DNA of 64,000 nucleotides from Altererythrobacter sp. KTW20L (GCF_023501975.1 NZ_JAMFLH010000009.1:62001-126000), one strand, 5' to 3'. Shown: positions 1-9,229, counted from the first letter of the stretch. The notes: generated by a model not told the origin, from the letters alone. Numbers and translations: made by a program.

Positions 1-369
1 GCAAGAGGTGCACCACGCGCTCAACGCCTCGCCATGCATGTGCAGCACTCGCCGCGCGCCGCCGCGCTCGTGCAGGTCGTCGATGTTCTGGGTGACAATG
101 AGCAGTTCCCCCTTCCACCGCATATCAAGCTCGCCCAGTGCAAGGTGCGCCGCATTGGGAACGGCTGCCTGCACATCGGCCCGGCGCGCATCGTAGAACC
201 GCTGGACCAGGCCCGGATCGCGGCGAAACCCTTCGGGCGTGGCGACTTCCTCGACCGGGTGATCCTCCCACAGGCCATCGCTGGCGCGGAAGGTGCGCAG
301 GCCGGACTCGGCGCTTATCCCGGCACCTGTCAGGATCACGATGTTGCGGATATCGTCCATTGCCCCCAT
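1..369 (-). CDS. cobB: NAD-dependent protein deacylase, Sir2/CobB family (partial)
   Basis: Sirtuins remove acyl groups from protein lysines using NAD+. The visible N-terminal 123 residues carry the family signatures in order: TGAGISAESG (residues 13-22, NAD binding), TFR, then TQNID with the DDLHERGG stretch, and HMHGE containing the catalytic histidine. A following CTSC looks like the first half of the zinc knuckle. The gene runs off the left edge, so the C-terminal half is missing. Start taken at the ATG at 369; an internal ATG at 360 preceded by GGGGG is an equally good start. It diverges from dapB with 26 bases between them, so both promoters must lie in or overlap the coding ends. Family assignment is secure from the motifs; substrate range cannot be judged. 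Confidence 0.9.
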   Translation of the reverse strand, partial: MGAMDDIRNIVILTGAGISAESGLRTFRASDGLWEDHPVEEVATPEGFRRDPGLVQRFYDARRADVQAAVPNAAHLALGELDMRWKGELLIVTQNIDDLHERGGARRVLHMHGEALSAWCTSC

Positions 370-395
370 GAAGCCGCAAAGAGGGACGAAGATCA

Positions 396-1136
396 ATGAC
401 CAGTTCTGGGCCAGCAATCGGAATTATCGGCAGTTCGGGGCGCATGGGCCAGGCGCTGGAGCAGGCCATCGCCGCTGCCGGGCACCAGCTTTCAGGTGGA
501 GTGGACAAGGGCCAAGACGTCTCGCGCCTCGCCGATGCGAGCGCGGCGCTGGTCGATTTCTCCGCGCCTGCCGCCTTGCAGAACAACCTCCACGCCGCCA
601 TCGGCGCGGGCGTGCCGATCCTAGTGGGGACCACGGGTCTGGCTGAAGAACACCACATGGCCATCGATCATGCCGCCCAGGCCGTGGCCGTGCTGCAGAC
701 CGGCAATACCTCATTGGGCGTCACCCTGCTGGCGCATCTGGTCGCCGAGGCGGCGGCGCGATTGGCGACGGACTGGGATATCGAAGTTCTGGAAATGCAC
801 CACCGCATGAAAGTCGATGCACCCTCGGGCACGGCCCTGCTGCTGGGCGAGGCCGCTGCGGCGGCGCGCGGCATCGCGCTGGCCGGGCATATGGAGAGCG
901 GCAGGGACGGCCACACCGGTGCGCGCGCCGAAGGCGCGATCGGCTTTGCGGCCCTGCGCGGCGGCACCGTGGCGGGCGAACACAGCGTGATCTTCGCCGG
1001 AGAGCAGGAGCGGATCGTCCTGTCGCACTCTGCCGAAAACCGCATGATCTTCGCCCACGGCGCGGTGCGCGCGGCGGCCTGGCTGATCGGCCAGCCACCG
1101 GGCCGCTATACCATGCGGGACGTGCTGGGGTTGTGA
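396..1136 (+). CDS. dapB: 4-hydroxy-tetrahydrodipicolinate reductase
   Basis: Catalyses the NAD(P)H-dependent reduction step of the diaminopimelate/lysine pathway in the cytoplasm. The protein has 246 residues, normal for DapB. The N-terminal Rossmann motif GIIGSSGRMGQ binds the cofactor. EMHHRMKVDAPSGTAL contains the catalytic histidine pair and the lysine of the DapB signature, and RxGHTGAR and GEHSVIF follow as expected. The ATG at 396 is preceded by an AGAGGGA ribosome-binding site at 379-385. The last codons overlap the next gene (GTG at 1133). dapE, another gene of the same pathway, lies at 4548-5687 on the other strand. Confidence 0.97.
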   Translation: MTSSGPAIGIIGSSGRMGQALEQAIAAAGHQLSGGVDKGQDVSRLADASAALVDFSAPAALQNNLHAAIGAGVPILVGTTGLAEEHHMAIDHAAQAVAVLQTGNTSLGVTLLAHLVAEAAARLATDWDIEVLEMHHRMKVDAPSGTALLLGEAAAAARGIALAGHMESGRDGHTGARAEGAIGFAALRGGTVAGEHSVIFAGEQERIVLSHSAENRMIFAHGAVRAAAWLIGQPPGRYTMRDVLGL

Positions 1137-2074
1137 CCATGAGCCTCGGCGGGATGATCGCTCTGGCGATCGTGGTGCTGGTGCTGTGCTTTGGTCCCGC
1201 GCGCCGGTGGTGGCAGCAGCGCCGTGCGCGGCGTGAATGGCTGGAACGCCAGCAAACCTGGCAGGCCGAATACGAAGCCGCCAATCCGGTGGGCGAGCCT
1301 GTCATCGATCTCGAAGTCGCCGAATTTCGCCAATGGCTTTCTGGTCTCGCGTTGCCCTGCGTTGCCTTGACGCCGGATCCGGCACGTGCGCTGGGCCCTG
1401 TCGGCTGCCATCTTGGCGTGCCCGCCTTCCTGCCCCCGGGCGAGACGTGGCCAGAAGATGGCGACGGCGTGCCGATGGAGTTCCTCGTCCAGATCGATTT
1501 TGCCGCCCTGCCGCCGCTGCCGGATTATCCCGCCAGCGGCGTGCTCCTGCTGTTTGTCGGGCAGACCGATAGCCACGGTGTCGATTTCGACGATCCGCGC
1601 GCCAGCAGCATCCATGCACGATGGTTCGCCCGACCGGACGAAGGGCGCGTGGCCACCACTCAACCACCTGCGCCGGAGCCGGTCAGCCCGTTCTCTTCGG
1701 TAGCAAGAGAGGTTGGCGTGGCGCTAGCGGCAGGCAGCCTTGAGGCGATGGAACCCGACTATAGCGATTGGCGCATCGTCCAGCGACTCGAGGGGCAACT
1801 GCGCCGTCCCGGTATCGAACGGATCGAGGACATTTATAATGACGAGGCTCGCATGCCGCCGTTGCGCCATCATATCGGCGGGCACCCGGTCTTCGTACAG
1901 CAGGATGTCCGCTACCCCGGCCATTGCGACGATTATGACCGGGTGTTGCTGCGTCTGACATCGGACGATCACGTGATCTGGGGAGATGTGGGCGAGGCCA
2001 ATGTGTTGATCACTCCGACAGACCTGCGCGCCTGCAATTTCAGCCGGCTTGCCTTCACCTGGGATTGCAGCTGA
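1133..2074 (+). CDS. DUF1963 (YwqG-like) membrane-anchored protein
   Basis: 313 residues. An N-terminal hydrophobic segment (about residues 7-21) is followed by a basic, tryptophan-rich stretch and then a soluble domain matching the YwqG/DUF1963 pattern. Its marks are a FLVQIDFAALP strand, a central LLLFVGQ strand and the near C-terminal WGDVGEANVLITPTDL followed by FxRLxFTWDC. No enzymatic function is established for this family. Start is the GTG at 1133 overlapping the dapB stop, or the ATG at 1139; either gives the same protein less two residues. It overlaps nth by 10 bases if nth starts at its upstream TTG. Likely cotranscribed with dapB and nth. Confidence 0.75.
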   Translation: MTMSLGGMIALAIVVLVLCFGPARRWWQQRRARREWLERQQTWQAEYEAANPVGEPVIDLEVAEFRQWLSGLALPCVALTPDPARALGPVGCHLGVPAFLPPGETWPEDGDGVPMEFLVQIDFAALPPLPDYPASGVLLLFVGQTDSHGVDFDDPRASSIHARWFARPDEGRVATTQPPAPEPVSPFSSVAREVGVALAAGSLEAMEPDYSDWRIVQRLEGQLRRPGIERIEDIYNDEARMPPLRHHIGGHPVFVQQDVRYPGHCDDYDRVLLRLTSDDHVIWGDVGEANVLITPTDLRACNFSRLAFTWDCS

Positions 2075-2085
2075 GCCATCCTGCC

Positions 2086-2757
2086 ATGACCCGCGACCAG
2101 ATCTTCGAGTTCTTCCGCCGCCTGGCCGAGGACAACCCATCGCCCGAGACCGAGCTACTCTTTGGCAATGCCTACCAGCTCCTCGTGGCTGTCACGCTGA
2201 GCGCCCAGGCGACCGACGTGGGCGTGAACAAGGCGACGCGGGCGCTGTTTGCGAAGGTGGAAACGCCGCAACAGATGATCGACCTCGGCGAGGAAGGCCT
2301 GCGCGAGCATATCAAGACCATCGGCCTGTTCAATTCCAAGGCGAAGAACGTGATGGAGATGGCGCGGCTGCTGGTGGCCAATTTCGGCGGCGAGGTTCCG
2401 GCCACGCGCGAGGAGCTGGTCACCCTGCCCGGTGTTGGCCGCAAGACGGCCAATGTCGTGCTCAACTGCTGGTTCGGCGAGGAGACCTTTGCGGTCGATA
2501 CCCACATCTTCCGCGTCGGCAACCGCACGGGCCTGGCCAAGGGCAAGACGCCCGAACAGGTCGAGGCCAAGCTGGAAAAGCGCGTGCCTGCTCCCTTTCG
2601 CCTCGGCGCACACCACTGGCTGATCCTGCACGGGCGCTACATCTGCAAGGCGCGCACTCCAGAATGCTGGCGCTGCCCGGTAGTGGATCTGTGCTCGTTC
2701 CGCCAAAAAGTGCTATCACCCCCGGCAGGCCAGAACCGCAACCAAGGCTCCGCCTGA
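2086..2757 (+). CDS. nth: Endonuclease III, base-excision repair glycosylase/AP lyase
   Basis: Removes oxidised pyrimidines from DNA and cleaves the abasic site. About 223 residues. The helix-hairpin-helix LPGVGRKTANVVL includes the catalytic lysine, and VDTHIFRVGNR carries the catalytic aspartate. The C-terminal cysteine pattern C-x6-C-x2-C-x5-C (CKARTPECWRCPVVDLC) ligates the [4Fe-4S] cluster. I take the ATG at 2086 (MTRDQIF); a TTG at 2065 would add seven residues that lack family character. The C-terminal tail after the cluster is longer than in the E. coli enzyme by roughly 15 residues. Confidence 0.96.
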   Translation: MTRDQIFEFFRRLAEDNPSPETELLFGNAYQLLVAVTLSAQATDVGVNKATRALFAKVETPQQMIDLGEEGLREHIKTIGLFNSKAKNVMEMARLLVANFGGEVPATREELVTLPGVGRKTANVVLNCWFGEETFAVDTHIFRVGNRTGLAKGKTPEQVEAKLEKRVPAPFRLGAHHWLILHGRYICKARTPECWRCPVVDLCSFRQKVLSPPAGQNRNQGSA

Positions 2758-2803
2758 TCCATTCCGTCTGGCAAGGGAGGATCGCATTTCGAGAGGACCT
2801 GCC

Positions 2804-3205
2804 ATGACCAGCCCTATCCGTCCGTTCATCGTCATCCTGGCCGCGCTGCCGCTAGCCGCCTGCATGCAGGACAGCTCCACCACCCGCGAGGCCGATATCC
2901 GCGCTCCGCAGGCAAGAGTGGTGGGCGAGCCTGTCAACTGCGTGGCAGTGAACCGCATCGACAGCACCGACGTGCATGACGATTACACCATCGACTTCGA
3001 GATGCTGGGCGATACCGTCTATCGCAACACCCTGCCGAACCGGTGCGCCGGGCTGGGGTTCGAGGAGCGTTTCGGCTATGACCTACGCGGCACGACCCAG
3101 CTGTGCAGCAACGATATCATCCGTGTGCTCGACAGCGATGGTCGACAGGTCGGGACCTGCGGCCTCGGCCAGTTCGTGCCGGTGGAGATTGTGGGGGCGC
3201 GCTAG
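2804..3205 (+). CDS. Small lipoprotein, DUF6491-like
   Basis: 133 residues with a lipoprotein signal: hydrophobic FIVILAALPLAAC with the lipobox cysteine at residue 20. The mature part has GEPVNCVAVNRID, a conserved-looking CAGLGFEERFGYD segment and two further cysteines. The pattern resembles DUF6491-type lipoproteins, a family with no assigned function; I hold this loosely. An AGGACCTGCC segment precedes the ATG. It converges on the symporter gene with only two bases between the stop codons and no visible terminator. Confidence 0.7.
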   Translation: MTSPIRPFIVILAALPLAACMQDSSTTREADIRAPQARVVGEPVNCVAVNRIDSTDVHDDYTIDFEMLGDTVYRNTLPNRCAGLGFEERFGYDLRGTTQLCSNDIIRVLDSDGRQVGTCGLGQFVPVEIVGAR

Positions 3206-3207
3206 TT

Positions 3208-4446
3208 CTAAACGTCGTCAGCGCTGATCATTTCTGCCCGGTCGATCTCGCCGGTGGCAGTGGCCACGGCCACGGTCACCGCGCTGTCACCGGTTACATT
3301 GGTGGCGGTACGCATCATGTCCATGATCCGGTCCACCCCGGCGACAAAGGCGATTGTCTCTAGCGGCACGCCAACCGCGCCGAACACCAGCGCCATCATG
3401 ATGAGGCCGGTGCCGGGAATCCCCGCCGCTCCCACCGAGCCCAGCGTCGCCAGCACCGAAATCAGTAGGTAATCGGCAAAGCTCAGGTCCACGCCGAATA
3501 TCTGCGCGCCGAAGATTGTCGCCAGCCCCAGGTACATGGCCGTGCCGTCCATGTTGATCGTTGCCCCCAGCGACACCACGAAGCTCGATGTCGGGCGGCT
3601 GACCCCCAGGTTGCGCTGGGCGCAGCGCAGGGTGATCGGCAGGGCAGCGTTGGATGAGGCGGTGGAATAGGCCACGGCCACGGCGTCCACGATCCCGCGG
3701 AAGAAGGCCACTACCGGCAGCTTCGCCATGAACCGCACGATCGAGGTATAGACCACGGCAATCAGCAGCAGGCAGCCGACGTAGTTGAGCAGCACCAGCT
3801 GGCCCAGCGCCGACAGCGCATCCAGCCCCAGCGTTCCCGCAACCCAGGCCATCAGCGCGAAGACACCGAAGGGCGTCAGTTCCATCACGATGGCCGTGAC
3901 TTTCTGCATCACTACCGCGCCGCTGTCGAACAGGCGGGCCAGCGGCTGGCCATCCTCCTTGGCCATCACGATGCCGATGCCCACCAGCATGGCAAAGACG
4001 ATCAGCGGCAGCACCTGCCCGCTGGCCATGACCGCCACGGGATTTTCCGGAATGATCGACAGGATCATTTCCACCGCGCTGGTGGTCGCAGGCACGGGTG
4101 TCGGCCCGGGATTGAGCGCCGAGGTATCGAGCCCCCTGCCCGGCGCGAAGATCAGGCCCAGGGCAATACCCAGCCATACCGCAATCTGCCCGGTCACCAC
4201 GAACAGCAGCAAGGCTCGCCAGCCGACCGCACCCAGTCGCCGCAAGTCTCCGATCGAGGCTACGCCCGCCACCAGCGAGAGGAACACCAGCGGCACCACC
4301 AGCATGCGGATCGCCCGCACGAAGGCATCGCCGATCCACTTGATGCTTTCGGCTTCCGGGCCCCACAGGAAGCCGGTCACGATCCCCAGCAGCAGCGCCG
4401 CAATCACGCGCTTCCACAAGGCCGTGGCAAACCACAATCGCAGCAT
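3208..4446 (-). CDS. Dicarboxylate/amino acid:cation symporter (DctA/GltP family)
   Basis: Inner-membrane secondary transporter that couples uptake of C4-dicarboxylates or acidic amino acids to Na+ or H+. 412 residues, the usual length. Seen in order: multiple hydrophobic helices, the serine-rich re-entrant loop TASSNAALP (about residue 265), the NMDGTAMY motif of helix 7 (about residue 299), and a GIPGTGLIMM motif late in the protein. These identify the DAACS family. Substrate cannot be decided between dicarboxylates and glutamate. No partner regulator (such as DctB/DctD) is nearby. Start at the ATG at 4446. Confidence 0.93.
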   Translation of the reverse strand: MLRLWFATALWKRVIAALLLGIVTGFLWGPEAESIKWIGDAFVRAIRMLVVPLVFLSLVAGVASIGDLRRLGAVGWRALLLFVVTGQIAVWLGIALGLIFAPGRGLDTSALNPGPTPVPATTSAVEMILSIIPENPVAVMASGQVLPLIVFAMLVGIGIVMAKEDGQPLARLFDSGAVVMQKVTAIVMELTPFGVFALMAWVAGTLGLDALSALGQLVLLNYVGCLLLIAVVYTSIVRFMAKLPVVAFFRGIVDAVAVAYSTASSNAALPITLRCAQRNLGVSRPTSSFVVSLGATINMDGTAMYLGLATIFGAQIFGVDLSFADYLLISVLATLGSVGAAGIPGTGLIMMALVFGAVGVPLETIAFVAGVDRIMDMMRTATNVTGDSAVTVAVATATGEIDRAEMISADDV

Positions 4447-4547
4447 GGGCAGTTCCCTCTTTCACGCGCCGTCCTGTCGCACGCAGCTTTGGTGCAGAGC
4501 CTATCAGACCGCAGGCGGCCCTGTCATGCGCAGTCTGTCGTAGGGGA

Positions 4548-5687
4548 TCAGGGCCCAGCCAGCGCCGCCAACGCTATGCGCCGGTAGATGCGGGTCAGCA
4601 CGCCAAGGTCTTCCACCGCCACCGCCTCGTCGCGCTTGTGCATGGTGGCATTGGTCAGGCCGAATTCGATCACCGGCGCGATATTCTTGAGGAACCGCGC
4701 ATCGGACGTGCCGCCGCTGGTGCTGGGTTCGGGCCTGATACCAGCTTCGGCCTCCACCGCATCGGCGATCATCGTGGAGAACTCGCCCGGCGGGGTGAGA
4801 AACGGCTCGCCATAGATCACCGGGCGGGCCAGTGCCCCGTGCCGCGCGGCAATCTCCTCCAGCCGCGCCACCAGCCCGGCGCCGGAATGAAGGTCGTTGA
4901 AGCGGATCGAGATACGGCCCGTTGCCCGCGCCGGGATCACGTTGGTGGCCTTGTTGCCCACGGCAATGTCGGTGATTTCCAGGTTCGACGGCTGAAACCA
5001 GTCCGTGCCGTGGTCCAGTTCCATCGCATCGAGATCGGCCAGCAGGGCCACCAGCCGGGGTAGCGGATTGTCGGCCAGGTGGGGATAGGCCACGTGCCCC
5101 TCGCGCCCCTCGACCACGAACCAGGCATTGATCGACCCGCGCCGCCCGATCTTCATCATGTCGCCCAGCCGGTGGACACTGGTCGGCTCGCCCACCAGGA
5201 TGAGGTCGGGCTTTTCGCCCAATTCGGCCATCCGGTCCATCAGCGCGCGGGTGCCATATTGCGCCTCGCCTTCCTCGTCGCCGGTGATGATCAGGCTGAT
5301 CGTGCCCGCGTCGGCCGGGATATCGGCCAGGGCCGCCACCATGCAGGCAATCGCGCCTTTCATGTCCACCGCGCCGCGGCCATAGAGCAGGTCGCCGCGG
5401 ATCTCGGGGGCAAAGGCCCCGCTGGTCCAATCATCGCCCGCAGGGACCACATCGAGGTGGCCGGCAAAGGCGAAGTGGCGGCTGCCGGACGGGCCGTGAC
5501 GCACGGCGAACAGGTTCTCCACCGGGCCTTCGTTGCTGGCGGCGGCGTCCTTGCCTTCGATGAAGCGATGCACCGTGAACCCGTGCGGGGCCAGCATCTC
5601 CTCAAGGCAATCGAATACGCTGCCGGTGGCAGGGGTCACGCTTTCGCAGGCGATCAACTGCTGGGCCAGATCGACCGGGTCTTGCAT
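4548..5687 (-). CDS. dapE: Succinyl-diaminopimelate desuccinylase
   Basis: Zinc-dependent M20 amidohydrolase releasing LL-diaminopimelate and succinate in the lysine/peptidoglycan precursor pathway. 379 residues. Metal and catalytic motifs: AGHLDVVPAGD (zinc histidine and catalytic aspartate), GRGAVDMKG (bridging aspartate), GDEEGEA (general-base glutamate), and the C-terminal TSGGTSDARF and NATMHKRDE with the last histidine ligand. The reading frame is open far upstream, but homology begins at the ATG at 5687, which has a GAGGA ribosome-binding site a few bases before it. Same pathway as dapB. Confidence 0.96.
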   Translation of the reverse strand: MQDPVDLAQQLIACESVTPATGSVFDCLEEMLAPHGFTVHRFIEGKDAAASNEGPVENLFAVRHGPSGSRHFAFAGHLDVVPAGDDWTSGAFAPEIRGDLLYGRGAVDMKGAIACMVAALADIPADAGTISLIITGDEEGEAQYGTRALMDRMAELGEKPDLILVGEPTSVHRLGDMMKIGRRGSINAWFVVEGREGHVAYPHLADNPLPRLVALLADLDAMELDHGTDWFQPSNLEITDIAVGNKATNVIPARATGRISIRFNDLHSGAGLVARLEEIAARHGALARPVIYGEPFLTPPGEFSTMIADAVEAEAGIRPEPSTSGGTSDARFLKNIAPVIEFGLTNATMHKRDEAVAVEDLGVLTRIYRRIALAALAGP

Positions 5688-5815
5688 GGGCCATCCTCTA
5701 TCTTGAGCTTGGCGGCATATGGACTTAGCCCTGACGAGACAAGCAGGCGCTTGCCCCAAAGCGGGGTTTGGTTGCCCGGTATGCCTAACAGCTATGGTTA
5801 TCGTGGGCCTTCCGC

Positions 5816-6481
5816 TCAGGCGCCCGGCGTCACCTCGAACTGGGCGATCTGCCACTCCTCGGCCATGGCACCATCGACCCATTCCTGCATCCACGGATGT
5901 TCCCACAGCGCCTGCATATAGGCTTGGGCAAAACCGGGCACGGCAATGCCATAGGTGATGAACCGGCTGACTACCGGGGCATAGAAGATGTCGGCCGCGC
6001 AGAAGGTGCCGAACAGGAACGGGCCGCCCTGGCCATAGCGCGCCCGGGCTTCGGCCCACAGGCCGAGGATGCGGACGATGTTGGCGCGGCAATCGTCGCT
6101 AAGGTCGATCGGCACCTGGCGGCGGATATTCATCGGGCATTCGCGGCGGAACGGGAGGTAGGACGAATGCATCTCGGCCACCATCGAGCGGGCCATGGCG
6201 CGGGCTGCATCGTCCTTGGGCCAGAAGCGGTCGCGGCCCACCCGGTCGGACAGGTATTCCATGATCGCCAGGCTGTCCCACACCACCACGTCCCCGTCCC
6301 ACAACACCGGCACCTTGCCGGCAGATGGCTGGAATTCGCCGCCCTCGCGCTTCATCGCCTGCCAGTCGTCGCCGTCGATATGGACGGTGAGCTCCTCGAA
6401 CATCAGGCCCGATTGCTTGGCCGCCAGCCAGCCGCGCAGAGACCAGCTGGAATAGGTTTTGTTGCCGATTATCAGCTTCAT
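5816..6481 (-). CDS. Glutathione S-transferase family protein
   Basis: 221 residues from the ATG at 6481. The thioredoxin-fold N-terminal domain begins MKLIIGNKTYSSWSLRGW, with the serine/tyrosine cluster where the catalytic residue of glutathione transferases sits. It continues to GKVPVLWDGDVVVWDSLAI, the cis-proline and glutathione-gamma-glutamyl SxAI motif. The all-helical C-terminal domain includes FLFGTFCAADIFYAPV, which matches the N-capping-box region. Substrate unknown. The frame extends upstream to 6580 without homology, so the longer start is not used. It is separated by 128 bases from dapE downstream. Confidence 0.9.
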   Translation of the reverse strand: MKLIIGNKTYSSWSLRGWLAAKQSGLMFEELTVHIDGDDWQAMKREGGEFQPSAGKVPVLWDGDVVVWDSLAIMEYLSDRVGRDRFWPKDDAARAMARSMVAEMHSSYLPFRRECPMNIRRQVPIDLSDDCRANIVRILGLWAEARARYGQGGPFLFGTFCAADIFYAPVVSRFITYGIAVPGFAQAYMQALWEHPWMQEWVDGAMAEEWQIAQFEVTPGA

Positions 6482-6711
6482 GCGGCCATCCTGTGTCTGC
6501 TGCCCCTGGAACAGGGTCAGGCCTACGCATTCACCCAGTGGCTGTCGAGCCTGAACAGCCCGGCGGACTGTCCCGCCCATCTGTCCCGCAAAGAGGTTAA
6601 CCTGCTCCTTACAAAAGCTCCGCTGGAAGGGGTTTGTTTACCATCGCAGGCCTAGAGCTTGATGGAATAGCCCGAAACCGGGCGATAAAAGGGTGAACGC
6701 GAGACATTCCT

Positions 6712-9036
6712 ATGCCTATGAGCAAGGAACGAAACGGCGCCGTAGAGCGCATCAGGCATGCCTCCTGGGCAGGCCTTGTCGCGCTCGGCCTCGCCTTCTC
6801 CACCCTGCTCGTGCCGCTCGACCAGTTCAACTGGATGATGCAGGCGCGGTTCGCCAATTTCGAGGCATCGGGCGATATTGTCTATGTCAGGTCGAACCAG
6901 AACCTGACAGACGAAAACGCGCCAGAACGGCGGATAGCCCTGGCGGAAACGCTCGACCGGCTGCGCAATGCCGGGGTGGACCGGGTATATGTGACCATGT
7001 CGTTCGACGCGTCTTCAACGCCCGCAGCAGATGCGCGTCTGCGGCAGGCTTTGAACGACTTCGAAGGCAAAGCCTTTCTCGTCGAGAACATTTCCAGCGG
7101 AATGAACGGTCAATTGCAGATGACCGAAACCACTCCGGCTATCGGGCAAGACATCCCCCTGGTTGCAAGTCTGCGCTGGCGCAACTTCCTCGGCTATGTC
7201 TGGGACGTGCCGTTTACCGTCAACCTGAACGACCGCCAGTATCCTTCGCTGGCCGCATCAATCGCAGGGATGCAGCAGTATTCGGGTGAGTTCCGGATCA
7301 ACTACGGTTTCGATCTGGCAAGCATTCCCAGCTACCGCGTGGAAGACCTCTCCGCGAACAAGGGTCCGCTGGGGATCGAGCGTGAAATCCCGCAGGAACT
7401 GGCCGGCAAGGTCCTGGTGCTGGGTAGCTTCAACCGGTCCGATGCGGTCGACCCCAACATCCCGGGCCAGATGGAGGTTCCTGCGCCGATGATCGACATC
7501 TACGCCGCAGAAACGCTCAAGGCCGGCTATACCCAGCGCACCGAAAGCCAGATGGTTGCCTTGATCGTCCTGGCGCTGCTGTTCCTGCTGAGCCAGATCG
7601 GGCGCAAGGCCATTCGCTATACCGGCTATGGCCTGTTGATCGCCTCGCTTCCGGTCGCGCTCCTCGTCACGGCACAAATGGGCCTGATGATCAGTATTGT
7701 CGGCGCGCTGGTCCTGCTTGGCCTTTACGGCCTGATGCGTGCCCGCGCCAACTGGCGCAGCAATTACCGCATGGTCGATGCCGATACCGGCCTGCCGACT
7801 TTCGCCGCGCTGGAGAACGACAAGACCGTGGCCGACACGGTGCCCGCGATCATAGTGGCGCGGATCCACCGGTTCGAGGAAGTGCGCAAGACCCTGCCGA
7901 CCGAGTTGCACGCCGAATACCTGCTGCGGATTGTCGGTCGCCTCAAAGCGGCCAAGAAGGATGCGGTGATCTATCTCGGCCAGGGCCATTCGATCGCCTG
8001 GACCTTCCCCGAGAAGGAACCGGCGCTGATCCGCGATCACTTAGAGGGCCTCAGGGCCCTGTTCTCGTCTCCGCTGCTGGTGGGCGAGAACCAGGTCGAT
8101 GTTGGCATCACCTTCGGGGTCGATATCACCCCCAGCCCCAATGTTGCCCGCCGCCTCGCCGCCGCGCTCGATGCGGCCGAGCGCACGACCGAAACCTATG
8201 ACCCGATTTTGATTGCCGAACTGGCGAGCGACGAGGACCTGATCTGGAACATCTCGCTCCAGGCACGGATCGATACGGCCCTGTCCAATGGCGAGATCTA
8301 CACGATCTACCAGCCCAAGGTGCTGGTCCGTACCGGCGAGCTGATCGGGGTGGAAGCGCTGGTCCGCTGGCGCGATCCGGTAAAGGGCCTGATCCCGCCC
8401 GACCACTTCATCCGCCAGTGCGAAAACGCCGGCCGGATGAGCCACCTGACCCGCCATGTGCTGGCCGAGGCCTGCCGGGCGGGCAATGCCTTTGCCGCCA
8501 ACGGCCTGCCGCTGGCCGTGGCGGTCAACATCTCGGCCACGCTGGTCCATGAACGCGATGTGGTGCGGATGGTCAGCGAGGTGCTGGCCGAGACAGGGTT
8601 CGATGCGCAACTGCTCACGCTCGAAATCACCGAAACCTACCGCATTTCCAATCACGACCGCGCTGCCGAGGTGCTGGGCGAACTGGCCGCACTGGGCCCC
8701 AAAATCTCGATGGACGATTTCGGCGTCGGCGCCGCCAGCCTTGAAGCGCTGCAGCGGTTGCCGTTCCACGAGATCAAGATCGACCGCCTGTTCACCTCGG
8801 CCATCAAGGACGATCCCAAGGCGCTGGCCATCGTGCGCAGCGTGCTCAGCCTGGGAAAAGACTTGCGAATCATAGTGGTGGCCGAAGGAGTGGAAGACGA
8901 GGCCACGTTAACGATATTGCGCGATTCGGGCTGTGTCGTGGCCCAGGGCTTCGCCATATCGCGGCCCATCTCGTTTGATGAAATCCTTAAGTTCCAACAA
9001 CTTGACCCGCAAACGCGCAAGGCAAACATGGTTTAG
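6712..9036 (+). CDS. CHASE2 sensor / degenerate GGDEF / EAL cyclic-di-GMP phosphodiesterase
   Basis: 774 residues. A first membrane helix (about residues 19-36) leads into an extracytoplasmic CHASE2-type sensor domain up to about residue 275. Three closely spaced helices follow (about 283-345), a layout typical of CHASE2 proteins. Next comes a degenerate GGDEF-like region (about 350-505) lacking the GGDEF loop, then an EAL domain. The EAL domain has an intact motif set: GVEALVRW, LEITE, MDDFGVGAAS, HEIKIDR and VVAEGVED. It is therefore probably an active c-di-GMP hydrolase controlled by an external signal. Start at the ATG at 6712 or the ATG at 6718. No c-di-GMP synthase is encoded in the window. 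Confidence 0.93.
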   Translation: MPMSKERNGAVERIRHASWAGLVALGLAFSTLLVPLDQFNWMMQARFANFEASGDIVYVRSNQNLTDENAPERRIALAETLDRLRNAGVDRVYVTMSFDASSTPAADARLRQALNDFEGKAFLVENISSGMNGQLQMTETTPAIGQDIPLVASLRWRNFLGYVWDVPFTVNLNDRQYPSLAASIAGMQQYSGEFRINYGFDLASIPSYRVEDLSANKGPLGIEREIPQELAGKVLVLGSFNRSDAVDPNIPGQMEVPAPMIDIYAAETLKAGYTQRTESQMVALIVLALLFLLSQIGRKAIRYTGYGLLIASLPVALLVTAQMGLMISIVGALVLLGLYGLMRARANWRSNYRMVDADTGLPTFAALENDKTVADTVPAIIVARIHRFEEVRKTLPTELHAEYLLRIVGRLKAAKKDAVIYLGQGHSIAWTFPEKEPALIRDHLEGLRALFSSPLLVGENQVDVGITFGVDITPSPNVARRLAAALDAAERTTETYDPILIAELASDEDLIWNISLQARIDTALSNGEIYTIYQPKVLVRTGELIGVEALVRWRDPVKGLIPPDHFIRQCENAGRMSHLTRHVLAEACRAGNAFAANGLPLAVAVNISATLVHERDVVRMVSEVLAETGFDAQLLTLEITETYRISNHDRAAEVLGELAALGPKISMDDFGVGAASLEALQRLPFHEIKIDRLFTSAIKDDPKALAIVRSVLSLGKDLRIIVVAEGVEDEATLTILRDSGCVVAQGFAISRPISFDEILKFQQLDPQTRKANMV

Positions 9037-9094
9037 GCTTTACAAACAAACCTGGTTAACGCATTGAAACCACGTCTGATCAAGGAGACGTGAC

Positions 9095-9139
9095 ATGGGC
9101 GCTTTCTGGGATTGGCTTCTGGGCCGCAAGGCCGGCTGA
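9095..9139 (+). CDS. Candidate 14-residue small protein
   Basis: ATG at 9095 opens a 14-codon frame (MGAFWDWLLGRKAG) ending at TGA 9137-9139. A near-perfect AAGGAG ribosome-binding site at 9082-9087 lies seven bases before the ATG, and a strong terminator begins 21 bases after the stop. The peptide has a hydrophobic aromatic core (two tryptophans, one phenylalanine) and a short basic tail, compatible with membrane-surface binding. I know no family for it. It could be a real small protein made with the upstream EAL gene or from its own message, or a chance frame; the ribosome site and terminator placement argue for the former. Confidence 0.5.
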   Translation: MGAFWDWLLGRKAG

Positions 9140-9160
9140 GCCACCACACAACGAGTTTTG

Positions 9161-9188
9161 AAAAGGGCGTCCCTCGGGGCGCCCTTTT
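9161..9188. terminator. Bidirectional intrinsic terminator
   Basis: Inverted repeat AAAAGGGCGTCCC / GGGGCGCCCTTTT with a two-base loop core (13 pairs, one G-T). The flanking A and T runs make it usable on both strands. It lies between the plus-strand EAL gene with its small ORF and the converging engB operon. Confidence 0.8.
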
Positions 9189-9229
9189 CCGTTGTGGCAT
9201 AATGGAATTTGGCTGCGCGCGCCTGGTGC

